Assembly: GCA_007115705.1 (NCBI GenBank)
Contig: QXEO01000549.1
Span: forward strand, 744,001 to 808,000
Origin: Dactylis glomerata
Lineage: Eukaryota; Streptophyta; Magnoliopsida; Poales; Poaceae
DNA: 64,000 nt
Reading direction: 5' to 3'
Shown: in pieces, positions 43,221-55,433 of the stretch
How the letters are laid out: the number at the start of each line of letters is the position of its first letter
How positions within the stretch are numbered: the stretch's first letter is position 1
Notes under the pieces: generated by a model
The model's database searches: none
Told to the model about the DNA's origin: nothing
What the model saw: only the letters and a program-made list of their open reading frames with translations
Position numbers and translations under genes: made by a program

Positions 43221-43348
43221 TGTTGATATAATCTGAAAACCATGTTTGTATTATGCCCCTTAAGATTAGATCCCGCTCAAGCAACTGACATGTTTTCCCT
43301 TTTAAAAAAGCAACTGACATGTTTGATGAAAGTTGTATTGGCGTCATG

Positions 43349-43663
43349 CTAATCTCTCTGCTGCAGCTGCAGCTGCAGCTCCTCCATGTGCATCTGATAT
43401 CGTAAGCCAGAACAACCTAATCGCAAGGAAAGTTTGCACTGGGACCGGAAAAGCATGTATCTTCCCTCACCATATAATGCTAAATTATTTCCGGTAACAA
43501 TTATATCTGAGATTGCTTTGAGTTTGCAGTCAACCTTTCTTACCTTGTTAATAGCATTTCTCATAATTGACTTTTTTCTATCTTTGTCGCCCCACCAGAA
43601 CCCTGGAACATCATGAACGGGCCGCCATGTACATATGTAATCATAGACCGGCGATGAGGCCAA
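43349..43663 (-). pseudogene. Unrecognised gene fragment
   Basis: The minus-strand frame reads VYDYICTWRPVHDVPGFWWG, DKDRKKSIMRNAINK, and later NNLALYGEGRYMLF. Splice-like signals lie inside (AACAAG/GTAAGA and ATCTCAG). Codon use and the splice signals suggest a captured or decayed gene piece, but I cannot name the family. The right end runs into a (GCTGCA)n microsatellite at 43359-43380. Confidence 0.35.
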
Positions 43664-44446
43664 TTAATAAAGTTTTAATGTAGCAGTTTCCATTGGTGCC
43701 TGCACCCTGCTGTGGCCTATAAAATTCACCTCTACAGGCACAACTGGGAAATCAAGAGGACTTATTGGAAGCTTACAGTGGTAAATTGTTTCCGAAAACT
43801 AGATACTCTGCTTGCTTGGTGTACTTCTTGAGATTAAAAGTAAGTACACACTCAATGGGATGTCTGATTCATATTTGGCTAATTAACTAAAAGTTCCAAA
43901 TCTATTTTCCTAATGCTTTTGGGGCGAAGAGAAGAGAGGGTTTGCCAAAAAAGGACAATTACAATGTGGTTGCATTGTTTAATAATGTTATCACCTATAC
44001 CGACCCTTTTCTGCATTATTCTACAAACTATTATTTGCCAAAAATAGGTCACGATTAATCTTTTGGTCCATGTTGCCAATACGTGATCTCATTTTTTATT
44101 TGATCGCTAATTGTTATTTTTATTTCCCTTGTGGGCAAATGAAGCTGAATGTCCTTTTTGGATATTACGATGTGCAAAGGAGCACCACCATTATTGTGAT
44201 ACTGCACTGGAGAGGGACATGGCTCTGTTGTTGACTTTTGCAATTTGCTACATGTCATGGATTATATGAGGCTTTTCTAAAAAGCAACATTGGCAGTGCA
44301 GGAAAATAACATGAATGGAAAGATTTAGTAAATAGATACACTATAATTTGGTGACCTTGCTGAAATGCTTTGTAACAAATACAACTATCAATTTAGATTA
44401 TAAGCTATTCTTCTTAGCTGTTTGTTTGTCCTTAAAATTATTTGTA
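43664..44446. other. Unassigned intergenic DNA
   Basis: No gene or repeat structure was recognised. Confidence 0.4.
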
Positions 44447-44549
44447 CTCCCTCCGACCCTTATTACCTTTCAAAAACACGGATGTATCTAGACACATTTT
44501 AGTGCTAGATACATCCGTATTTGCAAAAGGTATTATGGCTTGGAGGAAG
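44447..44549. mobile_element. Stowaway-type MITE
   Basis: CTCCCTCCGACCC at the left end and GGAGGAAG at the right lie between TA target duplications (44445-44446 and 44550-44551). The 103-bp element folds on GGATGTATCTAG/CTAGATACATCC. Confidence 0.88.
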
Positions 44550-44551
44550 TA

Positions 44552-45640
44552 ATGAAAAATTGAAAGATAAATACATCAGCTAGAATATTTCTTTATTGTA
44601 TTATGTATTCATTGCTATTTTGAGGTAACAAATTGAAAAATCACCGTGCGCTCTCTGCTGGTTGGGAAGGAGAGAGATAGATAACATTTCATCTAATTTG
44701 AGGTAATCTAATTGAAACCAAGAGAAGTTTTGATTTACTATGTTTTCAAGGAATTTATTCGATCATCAAATTTCTGTTGTTTCTAATTTTATTATTGTAC
44801 AGTTGGTTAGAGTGTATTTTGTCTTTCAATAATGAACTTCAAATGTTGATTGGTCTTTGCCTTTGCCTAGAACAATGTTTGTCCGGTTTAGCTCTTTAGA
44901 AAATTGGAATGTGATGGACACTCAAAATGTACCTTCATTAGTTAGGCTTCCTTGATTAGAACATCATATGTGTTCTACAATTTCTCTACGGCCTGACTTT
45001 CTTTGATAACTTGGGTAAAAGACTGAGTTGGAAATTTTTGGAGGGAGACGACGCTTTAATCAGTGAGCACCTTAATCTGTAGGGTTACATGGGAAGTTCA
45101 GAGGGTGGGCCTTGGCTCCATATTAGGTACCTCAGATAACATGATTCTTTTTTCTGAGAGGGGTCACTTCCGATTATTTACACCATATAAAGTTCACAAG
45201 TCGTATAATTATTATGTGTAATTAACAAAAAAATAATTATCTTGTGCATGTTGATCAGAGTGTACCACAAATAGTATTCACATCTTTAATCTTCTCTCTA
45301 TTATATGAGAAGATCCTTGAAAAAACTTTTTATTTTGTTCTTCCCGTGTCATGATTGCATAAATATAGCATGAAAAGTATTTTACTGTATGAGCAAACAT
45401 GCTAGAAAATTTAATGAAGTATGTTGTAGTAGGCAACGTTACAGTATGCCATGATGGGTTATTTTTTTCAAGCGCAGTTATGGTGCATAGCGCTATTGGT
45501 GAAGTCGAGGATTAATACATGAATAATGGAGAGATAAAACATTTTTCTTTAACTTATATATACCATACTAAGCTTTGTTGCTTCATGTGCAATTGCATAA
45601 TACACTGTTGAGAAGAAAGAGTTGATTGAAGAACGGAAAA
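44552..45640. other. Unassigned A/T-rich DNA, possibly Helitron interior
   Basis: No ORF or motif was recognised. It ends in a degenerate Helitron-like terminus. Confidence 0.35.
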
Positions 45641-45651
45641 GGGAAAGGAAT

Positions 45652-45679
45652 CCGCTGCAACGTGTAGGCATTTAGCTAG
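45652..45679 (+). mobile_element. Degenerate Helitron 3' terminus
   Basis: CCGCTGCAACGTGTAGG (an imperfect hairpin) is followed by CATTTAGCTAG and T. The pattern and spacing match the terminus at 43220, but the stem has mismatches. Confidence 0.5.
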
Positions 45680-45683
45680 TCAT

Positions 45684-45890
45684 TTTTAGTGGCATTTTTT
45701 TATTGTGCAGTTAAAAATAGACATCTTTAGTGGCATTTCTTCAAAGTGCCACTAAAGATGGGTATTTTTAGTAGCATTTTGAAGAGAGGTCACTAAAGAT
45801 GGGCATTTTTAGTGGCACTTTGAAGAAATGCCACTAAAGATGGATATTTTTAGTGGCACTTTGAAGCAATGTCACTAAAATAGCATTTTT
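45684..45890. repeat. Cluster of TAGTGGCA/TGCCACTA hairpin repeats
   Basis: TTTTTAGTGGCATT, GTGCCACTAAAGATGG and TTTTTAGTGGCACTTTGAAG alternate in both orientations at roughly 30-50 bp spacing. They could be subterminal repeats of another cut-and-paste element, but no TIR was found. Confidence 0.6.
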
Positions 45891-46110
45891 AGAATATAAA
45901 CCAATCATTCCACAAAATAAACCAATCATTTAAGACTTAACACTAGACATCCAATACAGTCCAATATCATGTCAAACTTAACACTAGACATCCAACACAG
46001 TCTAATATAGTCATTACATAAGTTCATTATTACCATCTTCTGGAATTCAGATCGACATACTTGGCACAATAGTACATGTTGAAAGAACATTTCCTGAGTA
46101 AATGATATTT
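45891..46110. other. Unassigned DNA with short duplication
   Basis: CTTAACACTAGACATCCAA occurs twice (45937 and 45976). Nothing else was recognised. Confidence 0.4.
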
Positions 46111-47405
46111 TGGTGTTTGTTGTGAACACTCGAGTTATTAACCTTGTGTTTAAGTGTGAAGGTTTTTATTGGTTAATATTCAATGTTTATCGGCCCCTCA
46201 AAAGTGAAAAGATCGAAGCAACGAAGACCTAGATTTTTGGTTGTGTAATTTAGGTCTCTGTACTATCAAAGCGGTTGCTTGATGAAAAGCTGGGGTGAAA
46301 TCATTTTGGTACAAAATATTCTTGCACCCCTTTGCAATTTAATGGAGAGAAATCTGCTGAAATCTTGCCGTTGAAGATTTTCTGGGCGGAGACTTCGGCC
46401 CTCAGAACCGGAGACTCCGGCCACCTAGGCCAGAGACTTTGATTCTGAGACGGAGACTCCGTCCAGAGAATCCAGTCTCCCAAACTCGATTTTCACCCGA
46501 GTCGTGCAAGCCTCTGTAGTCGGTCCGGAGTATCTGAGGAGCCCGGTCGGAGACTCCAGAACTTGTCACCTGGGAGCCGAAGACTCCGGTCCTTACAGGC
46601 CGGAGACTCCAGGCGGCACCGGAGACTCCAGCCCTTATAGGTCGGAGACTCCGGGGTTAGTCAACCCTAACGGCTAGAAATTTGAGAGGGGTATAAATAG
46701 TCGTCTTCCGCCTCCGGTGAAGACTGCGTCTTCCACTCTCTCTCCTCCACTGTTGCAAAGCTTAAAATCACCAGATCTCCCATTCTGGCCACTAGAACTT
46801 GAAGCCCTTTTGGGATTTGAGGGAGGAGACCTAGATCTACACTTCCACCAAGGTGATTTGATTTCCCCCTTTATTTCATTGAGGGACTTGTTACTCTTGG
46901 GTTCTTTGGAACCCTAGCCGGAATAAGCCGTCCTCCTTGCTCAATCTTTGTGCATAAGAGCTTGGTGGGCTTATTGGGAGCCTCTAGTTGAGTTGTGGAG
47001 CTCGCCCCAATACTTTGTTTAAAAGTCTTGTGCCGCCTTCAAGGGCACTGCTTAGTGGAGCATGAACTTGCCTTCTTGGCTTGGTCACCGGAGAATAGGG
47101 TGAGCCTTTGTGGCGTTGGTGGCCTTCGTGGTACCACACCCCCTCCAACATCGACGTACTTCCCGTAACAAGGAAGGAACTATGCGAATACATCCTTGTG
47201 TCTTCATGTCTCCACTGCGGTTACTTATATCCTTTACTTGTATCTTCACTTATCTTGTTATTGCTAGCTTGCTTATCACTTTAGGTAAATTCACCTAGTA
47301 GCACATTTAGAGAATTTACCTTTCTTGTTTAGCCTTAATTTGAAAAAGAAAACTAAAAATTGGGTTGCTCCTATTCACCCTCCCTCTAGTCGCTCATACG
47401 ATCCT
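46110..47405 (+). repeat. LTR (approximate limits) with initiator-Met PBS downstream
   Basis: A TATAAATA box at 46692-46699 is followed by a leader. PBS TGGTATCAGAGC at 47412-47423 fixes the orientation as +. Upstream of the TATA box are eight copies of CGGAGACTCC or near variants. The left limit is a guess and the right limit lies between 47395 and 47411. Confidence 0.65.
46387..46654 (+). promoter_or_regulatory. Array of CCGGAGACTCCGG words upstream of LTR TATA box
   Basis: Occurrences are at 46387 (variant CTTCGG), 46408, 46451, 46548, 46577 (CGAAGACTCCGG), 46600, 46619 and 46643. Several are extended to the near-palindrome CCGGAGACTCCGG. The position just upstream of TATA suggests enhancer-like repeats; this is inference. 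Confidence 0.6.
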
Positions 47406-47411
47406 TTCTAT

Positions 47412-47423
47412 TGGTATCAGAGC
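47412..47423 (+). other. Primer binding site, initiator-Met tRNA type
   Basis: TGGTATCAGAGC is the standard complement of the initiator-Met tRNA 3' region. Confidence 0.85.
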
Positions 47424-47457
47424 ATTATCTCTTATTCAGGCTTCACTGCCAAAGAGT

Positions 47458-47793
47458 ATGGACGTCTTAGGGGAAGAGGATAAAAATAAAGATAATCCGG
47501 CTCAAGTTACTCCTCTTGTCCCCATCAACTCTCCAATTTCAAGGGAGGAACACTTGGCATCTTTGCACTCCTTGAAATCCTCCATGAGATTGGAGATGGT
47601 GGCGATGTTTGAGGAGTACATTGGGAAGAAGCCTCCCAGGCCCACCGACCCAAACACCACACCATGTGTGGATCTCACCTTGATGAAGGTGAATCCATCT
47701 AATAAAGGCTCTCCCTCCGCCGAAAATATCGGTGCCCTGTCTAAGAAAAAAGATGGTCTGGTTAGGGGTGCGTCTATTCCTGACGAGGGTTAA
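47458..47793 (+). pseudogene. Gag N-terminal fragment
   Basis: The ATG at 47458 gives MDVLGEEDKNKDNPAQVTPL, then a SREEHLASLHSLKSSMRLEM helix and a Lys/Pro-rich linker, ending at the TAA at 47791. Position directly after the PBS marks it as gag. The downstream polyprotein is absent because other element DNA begins at about 47794. Confidence 0.6.
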
Positions 47794-49385
47794 CTCGGCA
47801 AATGTCCTATATGAAGGACTTAGGATCGGGGCAAGAGGGGGTCAGATGAACTCAAAGTTAAAAGATCAGACAAACTAGGAGAAACTTGATGCGTGTTGAG
47901 GATAGGCTCAATCTCACTCTGTCCCTGGCCAGCCTCTCCTGGCCCCTATATATAGGTGGCCAGGTCTCAAGGATCCGGTCGGGTTCAATACAAATTACAA
48001 TATCTGTATATGATATCATCTCGTATTTTAACTACATCTATGCTTGGGCCTAACTCTCGGGCCCAGGGGTACTAAGATAATGGGCCTTAATAGCTATACC
48101 CTTGTCAGTAGCCCCTGAGATTCTACCAGAATTGTAGATTTGGGTTGAATCTCAAATCTTCAAATCTTCGACTTGCAATCTTTGATTTGATCAATATTCG
48201 TATTCTTCTCTTTCTTTGATTTCATTGAATATCTCATATTCTTACTTTTTCATGGGGATTTTGGTGAGCAAGACTGGTCCTTTTGATGGATCAGGAAACC
48301 AGTTAATTGCCTGAGCAAAAACTCGCTACCTACTTCAAACTCAAGTCCCCGGACTCGAATTTGGTACCTGGCATAACCCAATCTTTTGCTGCATTTAGGA
48401 CTTACAAAGATAGGATTCCAGTATTTCTTAGGGTACCCAGTGCGTCCACCAGGATTTTTCTTCGCATTGTGGATGTAGAAATTTACTAGCAAAGCGCATT
48501 CATGTGCGTATACTAGGACATGCAGGATGGATCCTGAGGTCTTACCTTCATGATCTTTGCGACCATGGCATTCATGCTTTTTATGGCGATGACACGGCTT
48601 GAGAATCATACTTTTATTGTGAGCCTTGTTTGGCTATTTCAATACCCAAAATCTTTGGGTTGTTTTCTTCAACTAGTCGTAAATCCCTTCCGATGGGAGT
48701 GAATTGGCAAATATTAATGTCTCGTGTTTGAAAATGAAGTCGGTAATTTTCTCTAATACATAGTCGATCATTTCCCTCTTTCATGCGAAGTCGATAATTT
48801 CCATCTTCATTGGGTGCGCGACCAGCGCTCCCGATGGGAGTAGCCCCCGAGGCTATAGTCGAATTTTTTCAAGTATAGGCTCAGAAGTATTGCCCTCTTT
48901 CATCATCTTCTTTCACTATGACCTGCAAAAAACAAGTCTGAATCTCTTTTCTTCTCTTTATATTTCAAAAGGTGCGCGACCAGCGCTCCCGATGGGAGTA
49001 GCCTCCGAGGCTATGGTCGGGTTGGAGGCGACCATAGGCTCAAAAAATTCTTCAACTTGCATTCCTTCGATTTTGCTTGTATGTATAAACCTATGCATAC
49101 CCGAAGTATGACGTCATTGGTATGATTACTTTCTATAATTATTTGACCAGACGCTGACCGTTGCACATGGGCAGCGCGATAATTTCCTGAAATTTCCGCC
49201 CGTTAGTGGGCTTGCCCCTTTCGCTTCGCACGCCATGTCGCAACCCATGTTCCTTCCAGAAGCTTTATTTAAGGAGAAACCCTTTTACTTTTACTGTTTA
49301 CCAGTTCGTTGCTCCTCCGCCACCGTTGCTTCTTATTCTTCCTTGCGCTCGCTTTTCTCGCAGCCCCCTAGTGCCTCGCCATTGC
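47794..49385 (+). repeat. LTR-like promoter region of a gypsy-type element
   Basis: It contains a TATATATA at 47947-47954. The block GTGCGCGACCAGCGCTCCCG-ATGGGAGTAGCC(C/T)CCGAGG is repeated at 48814-48861 and 48972-49019. It leads into the PF04195-type ORF. No PBS was identified between them. Confidence 0.5.
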
Positions 49386-51082
49386 ATGGCCCTCAAGCGA
49401 GTTGCGCACCGATCAAAGATGGCGAAGAAGGGCGCAAAGAAGTAGGATTTGTGCTGGATCCCCTTCGCTTTCGACGAGGCGGATATGAAGAAAGCTAAGA
49501 AAGAAGGAATTCTGTCAAAGTCCGCGGAGATCATCTTCCCCAGCACCGAGGATATCCCTGCACCACCGGTGGGATTCCGGGTGATGTTCCTTGCTTTCCT
49601 CCTTCGCGGTTTTTCCCTTCCTGCCCACAAATTACTTCGTGGGCTTCTGTTTGTGTACAGCATGCAGCTGCATCGGCTCACGCCAAATTCTCTACTGCAC
49701 ATTGCTTGCTTCATTACTTTATGTGAAGCATTTTTGGGCATTGATCCCCACTGGGTTCTTTGAAAATATCTCTTTCGCTTGTGCCCTAGTGGTTCCAAAG
49801 GTGAAATTCCTGAGCTTGGCGGTGCCATCATCTTTGTTCAGTCGGAATCACAATATCTTGACTTCAAAATGGCCCAATCAGTTCAAGGTTGGAGACACAA
49901 GTGGTTATATATCAAGGACCAAAAAGCTGCTGAATCCGATAAATATGGGCTTGCCCCATTTGATGCCAGCGATCTTGATGAAATTGACTACATGGGACGC
50001 TCTGCCCTCCAATGCTGAAATCGAAAGTATCAAGCCATTGTTGGCTCATATCCAAGAGCTCAAGAATGCAGCGGGGAAGGAGCTGACTAGAACACATCTC
50101 ATGGTACTTTTCCTCCAGAGACGTATTCAACCGCTGCAAGCTAGAGTTTCCAAATTATGGACTTACTCCGGCTCGAATGATCCTTCTCGAGTGTCCCCAA
50201 AGGACCCACAGAAAAAGGATCTTGATAAGAGGGTTAGGTCTTTGACTACCCTCACTACGAAATTAGCAGTTCCTGCCTATCTACTGCTGCCTTCGACTCC
50301 ACTCATCCTTTGCCACAGGTACGCGATTTGCAACCCGAAGAGATATTTTATTCTCCTTCTTTTTCTGACTATGTATTGCTGATGCTCTATACTCGCATTG
50401 TTGTAGGATCACCAATTTCTGTCTTCACGTCATCCTCTTCCCGGGGAAGGGCCCATCGCTGCCGAAGTCGCTCCTGCTAACTCTGAAGCACCCGAGGCTT
50501 TTGCGAATCTGGACGGGAATGGAGATGAAGGTTCTCTGGAAGAGAGTGACTCTACTTTGTCACCTCCCATAGCTGAATCTGAAGTCCAAGGTTCAGATAA
50601 AAAGTGGAAGCGCCTGGAAGATTTGACTTCCTCGGGTACATCTAAGCCAAAAGATGTACCGCTGGATCAAACAGCTTCCAAGGGTTCTCCCCCTATTATG
50701 TTCGACTTACTTGACTCGTAAGTTATTCGCCTCTTCTTCCCAATTTTTCCTTATGCTGTTCTTGAGCTTAGATGATTTTTCTTCAGTGATGATGATAAGC
50801 CGAAGGAAACAACCACTGTGGTTCTTCCTTCGGCAACTTCCGCTGCTGTGAAAAAGGGCTCACAGGAAGAAACTATGGTGGGAAATCCATCACGGGACGC
50901 CCTGGAGAAGATCGTTGGTGCACCAAGCATAAACGCCGCAAGAAGACGACGCATTCGGCGTCTGTTTCTCTTGAGGCGCATCAGCCTCTATCTTCTTCTG
51001 ACAATGTGAGCACCACTTGTATTCTGATTGTATTTCTTTGTGACTGTCTGATGTCTACGAACGCTTCTGTTCTTGTAGACAG
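49386..51082 (+). pseudogene. Gypsy-associated PF04195-type gene, multiply broken
   Basis: ATG 49386 opens MALKRVAHRSKMAKKGAKK, followed by a TAG at 49443-49445. The same frame continues through FRVMFLAFLLRGFSLPAHKL, LLHIACFITLCEAFLGIDPHW, a TGA at 49761-49763 (where Trp is usual), then KMAQSVQGWRHKWLYIKD to a TGA at 50016. The next part (SNAEIESIKPLLAHIQELKN, FLQRRIQPLQ) is in another frame. These are the signature segments of the putative gypsy-type transposon domain. Introns with good signals occur at 50319-50406 and 50718-50786, and a third starting at 51006 is cut by the LTR at 51083. The function of this family is unknown. Confidence 0.8.
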
Positions 51083-52470
51083 TGTTGGGCCTCCAAGTGC
51101 AGAGGTTTGTAGAACAGCAACAAGTTTCCCTTAAGTGGATCACCCAAGGTTTATCAAACTCAGGGACGAAGAGGTCAAAGGTATCCCTCTCAAACAACCC
51201 TGCAATTACGATACAAGATGTCTCTTGTGTCCCCAACACACCCAATACACTTGTCAGATGTATAGGTGCACTAGTTCGGCGAAGAGATAGTGAAATACAA
51301 GTAATATGAATGATTATAAGTAGTAAATGCAATCTGAAATAAATACCGCTGCGAGCAAACATGTAACAAAACTGAATGTAAACGATGTTTCAATGCTTGA
51401 AAACAAGGCCTAGGAATCATATTTTCACTAGTGGACACTCTCAACAAAGATAACATAATTGAACACATAAATACTATCTTCACTATACCACTCTAAACTA
51501 TTCTCCAATGGATAATGAACACTAATCATGCGTAGGGCTACGAAGCACTCCTCAAAGTTCGCATTTCCCCAAACTAGATTGCCCCAGACTATCACCTTGA
51601 GCACACTAGATGGTTCCAACAAACACCAACAATTCATAGAGACACTAGCCAAAGACACACACATAATGCTCACACTGTCATCCTTCACATCATGGTACAA
51701 GGTGTCTCCGGAGATTACAATAATAAAGCACGGGAATAGCATAGTATATGAAGAACAATATCTACCAATTCAACTAGATACAAAACTCATGATCACATAT
51801 AGATCACATCATGGGAGAGAGAGGTGAACCACATAGCTACTGGTAGAGCCCTCAGCCCCGGGGGAGAACTACTCCCTCCTCATCATGGGAGATAGCAACG
51901 TCGATGAAGATGGCGGTGAAGTCGATGGAGACGGTGGTGGAGGCTATGGAGTCGATGGAGATGGCTCCGGGGGCACTTTCCTGTCCCGGCAGGGTGCCGG
52001 AACAGAGATTTCTGTCCCCCAAAATTGGTCTTCGACGGCGGCGGTGCTGCGGAACTTTTCTAGGAAAAACGCCAACTGATTAAGGGTTTCAGCTTCAGAG
52101 GGTCTTAAATAGGCGGAGAGGCGGTGTCAGAGGGGGGGGGGCGCCACCCCTGGTACGGCCAAGGGGGGGGCGCCACCCCTGGTGTGGTGGGTCCCTGGCC
52201 CCCCTCCGGCTCACCTTCAGACTTCGTCTCACGTCCGGGAAAAATAGGAGGTTCGAGCTTCGTTTCGTCCAATTCCGAGAATATTTCCTATGTAACTTTT
52301 CTGAAACACAAAAGAAGCAGAAAACAAGGAACTGGCACTGTGGCATCTCGTCAATAGGTTAGTTCCTGAAAACACATAAAAATGCCACGAAGTGTAACAA
52401 AACTCAAAGCAAATGGTGCATAAACAAGCATGGAGCATCAAAAATTATAGATATGTTTGAGACGTATCAA
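51083..52470 (-). repeat. gypsy LTR, complete, 1388 bp
   Basis: It begins TGATACGTCT on minus (52470) and ends GGCCCAACA (51083). On minus it is preceded by AAGCTTGGGGATGCT, the usual tract before a 3' LTR in this family. Hence it is the 3' LTR of a minus-strand element whose interior lies to the right. Confidence 0.88.
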
Positions 52471-52936
52471 GCATCCCCAAGCTTAACTCCTGCTCATCCT
52501 CGAGTAGGTAAATGATAACAAAATAATAATTTTTGAGGTGACATGCACCAACACAATCTTGATCAACGATGTAAAGCAATGAGTGCTGAGATCAAAGTAC
52601 TCTAAACATGGGCATAAAAGACATAATCTTGACAATGAAACTTAGCAACCATGTTATAACATGAAAAGTAACACAAACAAAAGATCATGAGTAATAATGC
52701 ATTGAAAGTCAAGTGTGTGTTTCGAGCATATAGAAAAACATAGCAAAGTGGTTTTCAGCTTGTCCTTCATGGAGTAGCAAAACATAAATTCATAGGACAC
52801 CTTCAAGTTTAAGAGGGCAACTAGATACAAATAATTTAAGAACAAGCAAAACCATAATCATGAATCAATCAATAATAAATTCTGGGACTATGCACATTAA
52901 ACTTAGGATGACAACTATGATCTCTTAGATGGTGCA
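52471..52936 (-). mobile_element. gypsy interior next to its 3' LTR
   Basis: This is non-coding 3' interior sequence (AGCATCCCCAAGCTTAACTC, then A/T-rich sequence) typical of Pooideae gypsy elements. It is interrupted at 52937 by the next LTR. Confidence 0.65.
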
Positions 52937-53572
52937 TGTGACGACCTCAAATTTGATAACAAATTCGAAGTGCCCGTTATGTATTCCACCGCAATCCCAG
53001 AATCATTGTTGCGATATACATAACGTAGTTGGTAACCAGTTCCATAGACATTACAATACGATGATTCAAATACAATGGTCATATAGACCAAGTCATATTA
53101 CAACACAATATAACAGCGGAAATAACGTCTTCGGCCCATGCCTTCTCCCTACAGGCAATTGGCGACTCACGGAGACGAGCTTAGTTCTGGTACTCTTCTT
53201 CATACCCTTCCTCCTGGTATTCCTCCCCATAGTCTGGCCAAGTTGATAGCCAGGGACACAGCCGTGAGTACATTGGATGCACTCGCAAACCATCTTGTAA
53301 ATGAAAAGATGAAGTAGATATGCAAGGTTGGGTATAGTGGACTAAGCACTCAGTTGATTTGCAAAAGCTAGTTTTTATTTCCCAAGAATGCTCATTTGTA
53401 GAAAAGAGGTTTAGTTCTCTAAGTTCATTCTAAAGAGGAACTTCAATGTGTCAAGATCAAGGTCAAGTCATGTCAATTCAAGTTCATGTCCTTCACCAGG
53501 TTCACCCTTGTTATTTTTATTCTTGACAAAAGCCAGGTAGAGTTTGCCAACCGTCCATGACCGAGGACTCGG

Positions 53573-53604
53573 CTATTCGAATAGTTTGAAAACCTCTGCA
53601 GAGG
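53573..53604 (-). promoter_or_regulatory. Palindrome pair in truncated LTR
   Basis: CTATTCGAATAG (53573-53584) and CCTCTGCAGAGG (53593-53604). Confidence 0.7.
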
Positions 53605-54202
53605 GGTACACTTTACCCACAAGATTCGATACATCTGCCGGGAGAAATCCACGGTTCGCTATACACAAAGGTATGCGGCTTTCAGATAATCAAACAAATT
53701 CTTTCACTTGCTCATCCTAGTATAGGATCCTTCCCTAGAGCCCGGGATACGGACTTCCCGCTCCGGCGCCTCTAGTTATGCCCATCCCGGAGGCCGGGTT
53801 AGTGGAATCCACTTGGTCAAGAAGTATCCGCCCGTGGAGTCCTTCCATGAAGATTTTATGCAAGACCTCCCATACTAAGATCAACAAACTACGGATTAAG
53901 CCCCTTCCCATATAGGGGTAACGTGGTTGTACGGTATAGTTGGCACCCATGTACATCACTCGTTGTCAATTGAGAAATACATTTCATAGTTCTTAGTCCA
54001 GATTATTTTCTTTCATAAAGCCATCATGTAGGAGCAAACTCCCAGTTCAAGTTTCAAGGTCAAGTCACCCCTTTCAAATGGGGTTCCTCCCGAGATAGCC
54101 TCAACTTTTATTAGCGACTAAGCAACTACATTGAGTGATAGTACTACTACTATGGTTGGATAAACTCAGCTTGATGCTCTTGATAACCAAGACATCAATA
54201 TG

Positions 54203-54282
54203 CTTCTATCATTCTACTCTAGCAATTCAATCATGCAATTTACTTCTATCATTCTACTCTAGCAATTCAATCATGCAATTTA
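54203..54282. repeat. Short tandem duplication, 40-bp unit
   Basis: CTTCTATCATTCTACTCTAG is the start of a 40-bp unit present twice (54203 and 54243), apparently identical. Confidence 0.85.
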
Positions 54283-55433
54283 CTAAAAACAAGTAGAATG
54301 CAATATTAAAACTAGGTAGTGGGAGTATGAATCAAAAGATGGCTTGCCTTGGTTGGCAAAGTGTCCGGGGTTTTCTTCTTCTTCTTGATAATAATAATCC
54401 CCTCCAATATCCTCCTCGGCAACACTAGCGTCTAATAACGAACAAACACAAAACACACCATCACTTCACCAGACCAACAACACACCAAGCACACATCTTT
54501 GTTTGCTAACCCAGCATTTGTGTTGCATTGTTATGGGGTTGGATTGTAAGTTTTTCTTCTAAGTTTTTCTTCAAATGTGCAAGCTAGTTTCTCTACTAGG
54601 TAGCATAGGTGGTTCACTTGTGCAGCATTGGTGTTGATTTAGAGTTACTAAGGCAAGTTTAAGTGGGAATGATCCACTAAGTGAAATGGGTAAAGAGGGC
54701 AATTAATTCTAAGTGTGCACTAGTGATCTATCATTTTATGCTAACAAATAGGTTTGGGTTAGGGTCTAAATGAGCACACTAATATGGTTTGGGGTAGATT
54801 AGTGTTGACTAACAGTAAGAGGGGTCATTAGTAAGTTCACATTTTAATTTTCATGATTATTGATGGCTTAAATAATTTTCTAGAAATCTTTCATTAATTC
54901 ACAAGCTATGGTCACACTATTCATAACCATTTTTATTCTTAACTGATTTGGAAATCTAACCAGTACTATTGGATAGAGTATTTTCTAAGCTTTCCAACGA
55001 ATATTTATTTGCTAAATTTGGACTTATAAAACTCTAGGAATTTAAGTTTGAAAATACCATTTGAAACAGTTTTGAAATAAAAGAAAAGGGCGGGAATTAA
55101 TTAAAAATGATTCGGACCGAAACGTGAAACGAGCCGGGCCCTATTCCGAATCAAGCCGAACGGGCCGGCCCATACCGTTTCGCGCGGGGGAAAGGAAATA
55201 AAAACGGGACTGACAGGTGGGGTCGCGATGTCAGATCTAATTACGAAACCCGAATCGGTATGCTATCGTCCGATCGCGATCCAACGGCTCAGGGTCTTTC
55301 TTCTTCCTCAGCACGGGCGGGATCTCACCTGCGAGCAGCGACGGCGTTCGACGGCGACGGCGGGGCGTAGAGGAAGCGAAACTCGACGGCGATGATCGGG
55401 ATCGGCTGCGGTGCTCCTCCTCCTCTTTTCTCT

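Larger units (their letters stand above)
52937..55433 (-). repeat. Truncated LTR related to the 4.8-kb LTR
   Basis: It starts TGTGACGACCTCAAATTTG and follows the 28497 LTR in order: CCGTTATGTA..., the palindrome pair (53573-53584, 53593-53604), the GCAAGCCATCTTTTGAT block (54320s) and the GC-rich promoter-side region. It is diverged throughout. Similarity ends near 55433, so the outer part of the LTR is missing. Confidence 0.75.

Noticed and set aside
43349..43663. Named host gene
   Set aside because: The reading looks coding-like but I could not match it to a family, so it is left as an unrecognised fragment.
26971..45679. CRISPR-like arrays among the tandem repeats
   Set aside because: This is plant nuclear DNA and the repeats have no regular unique spacers.
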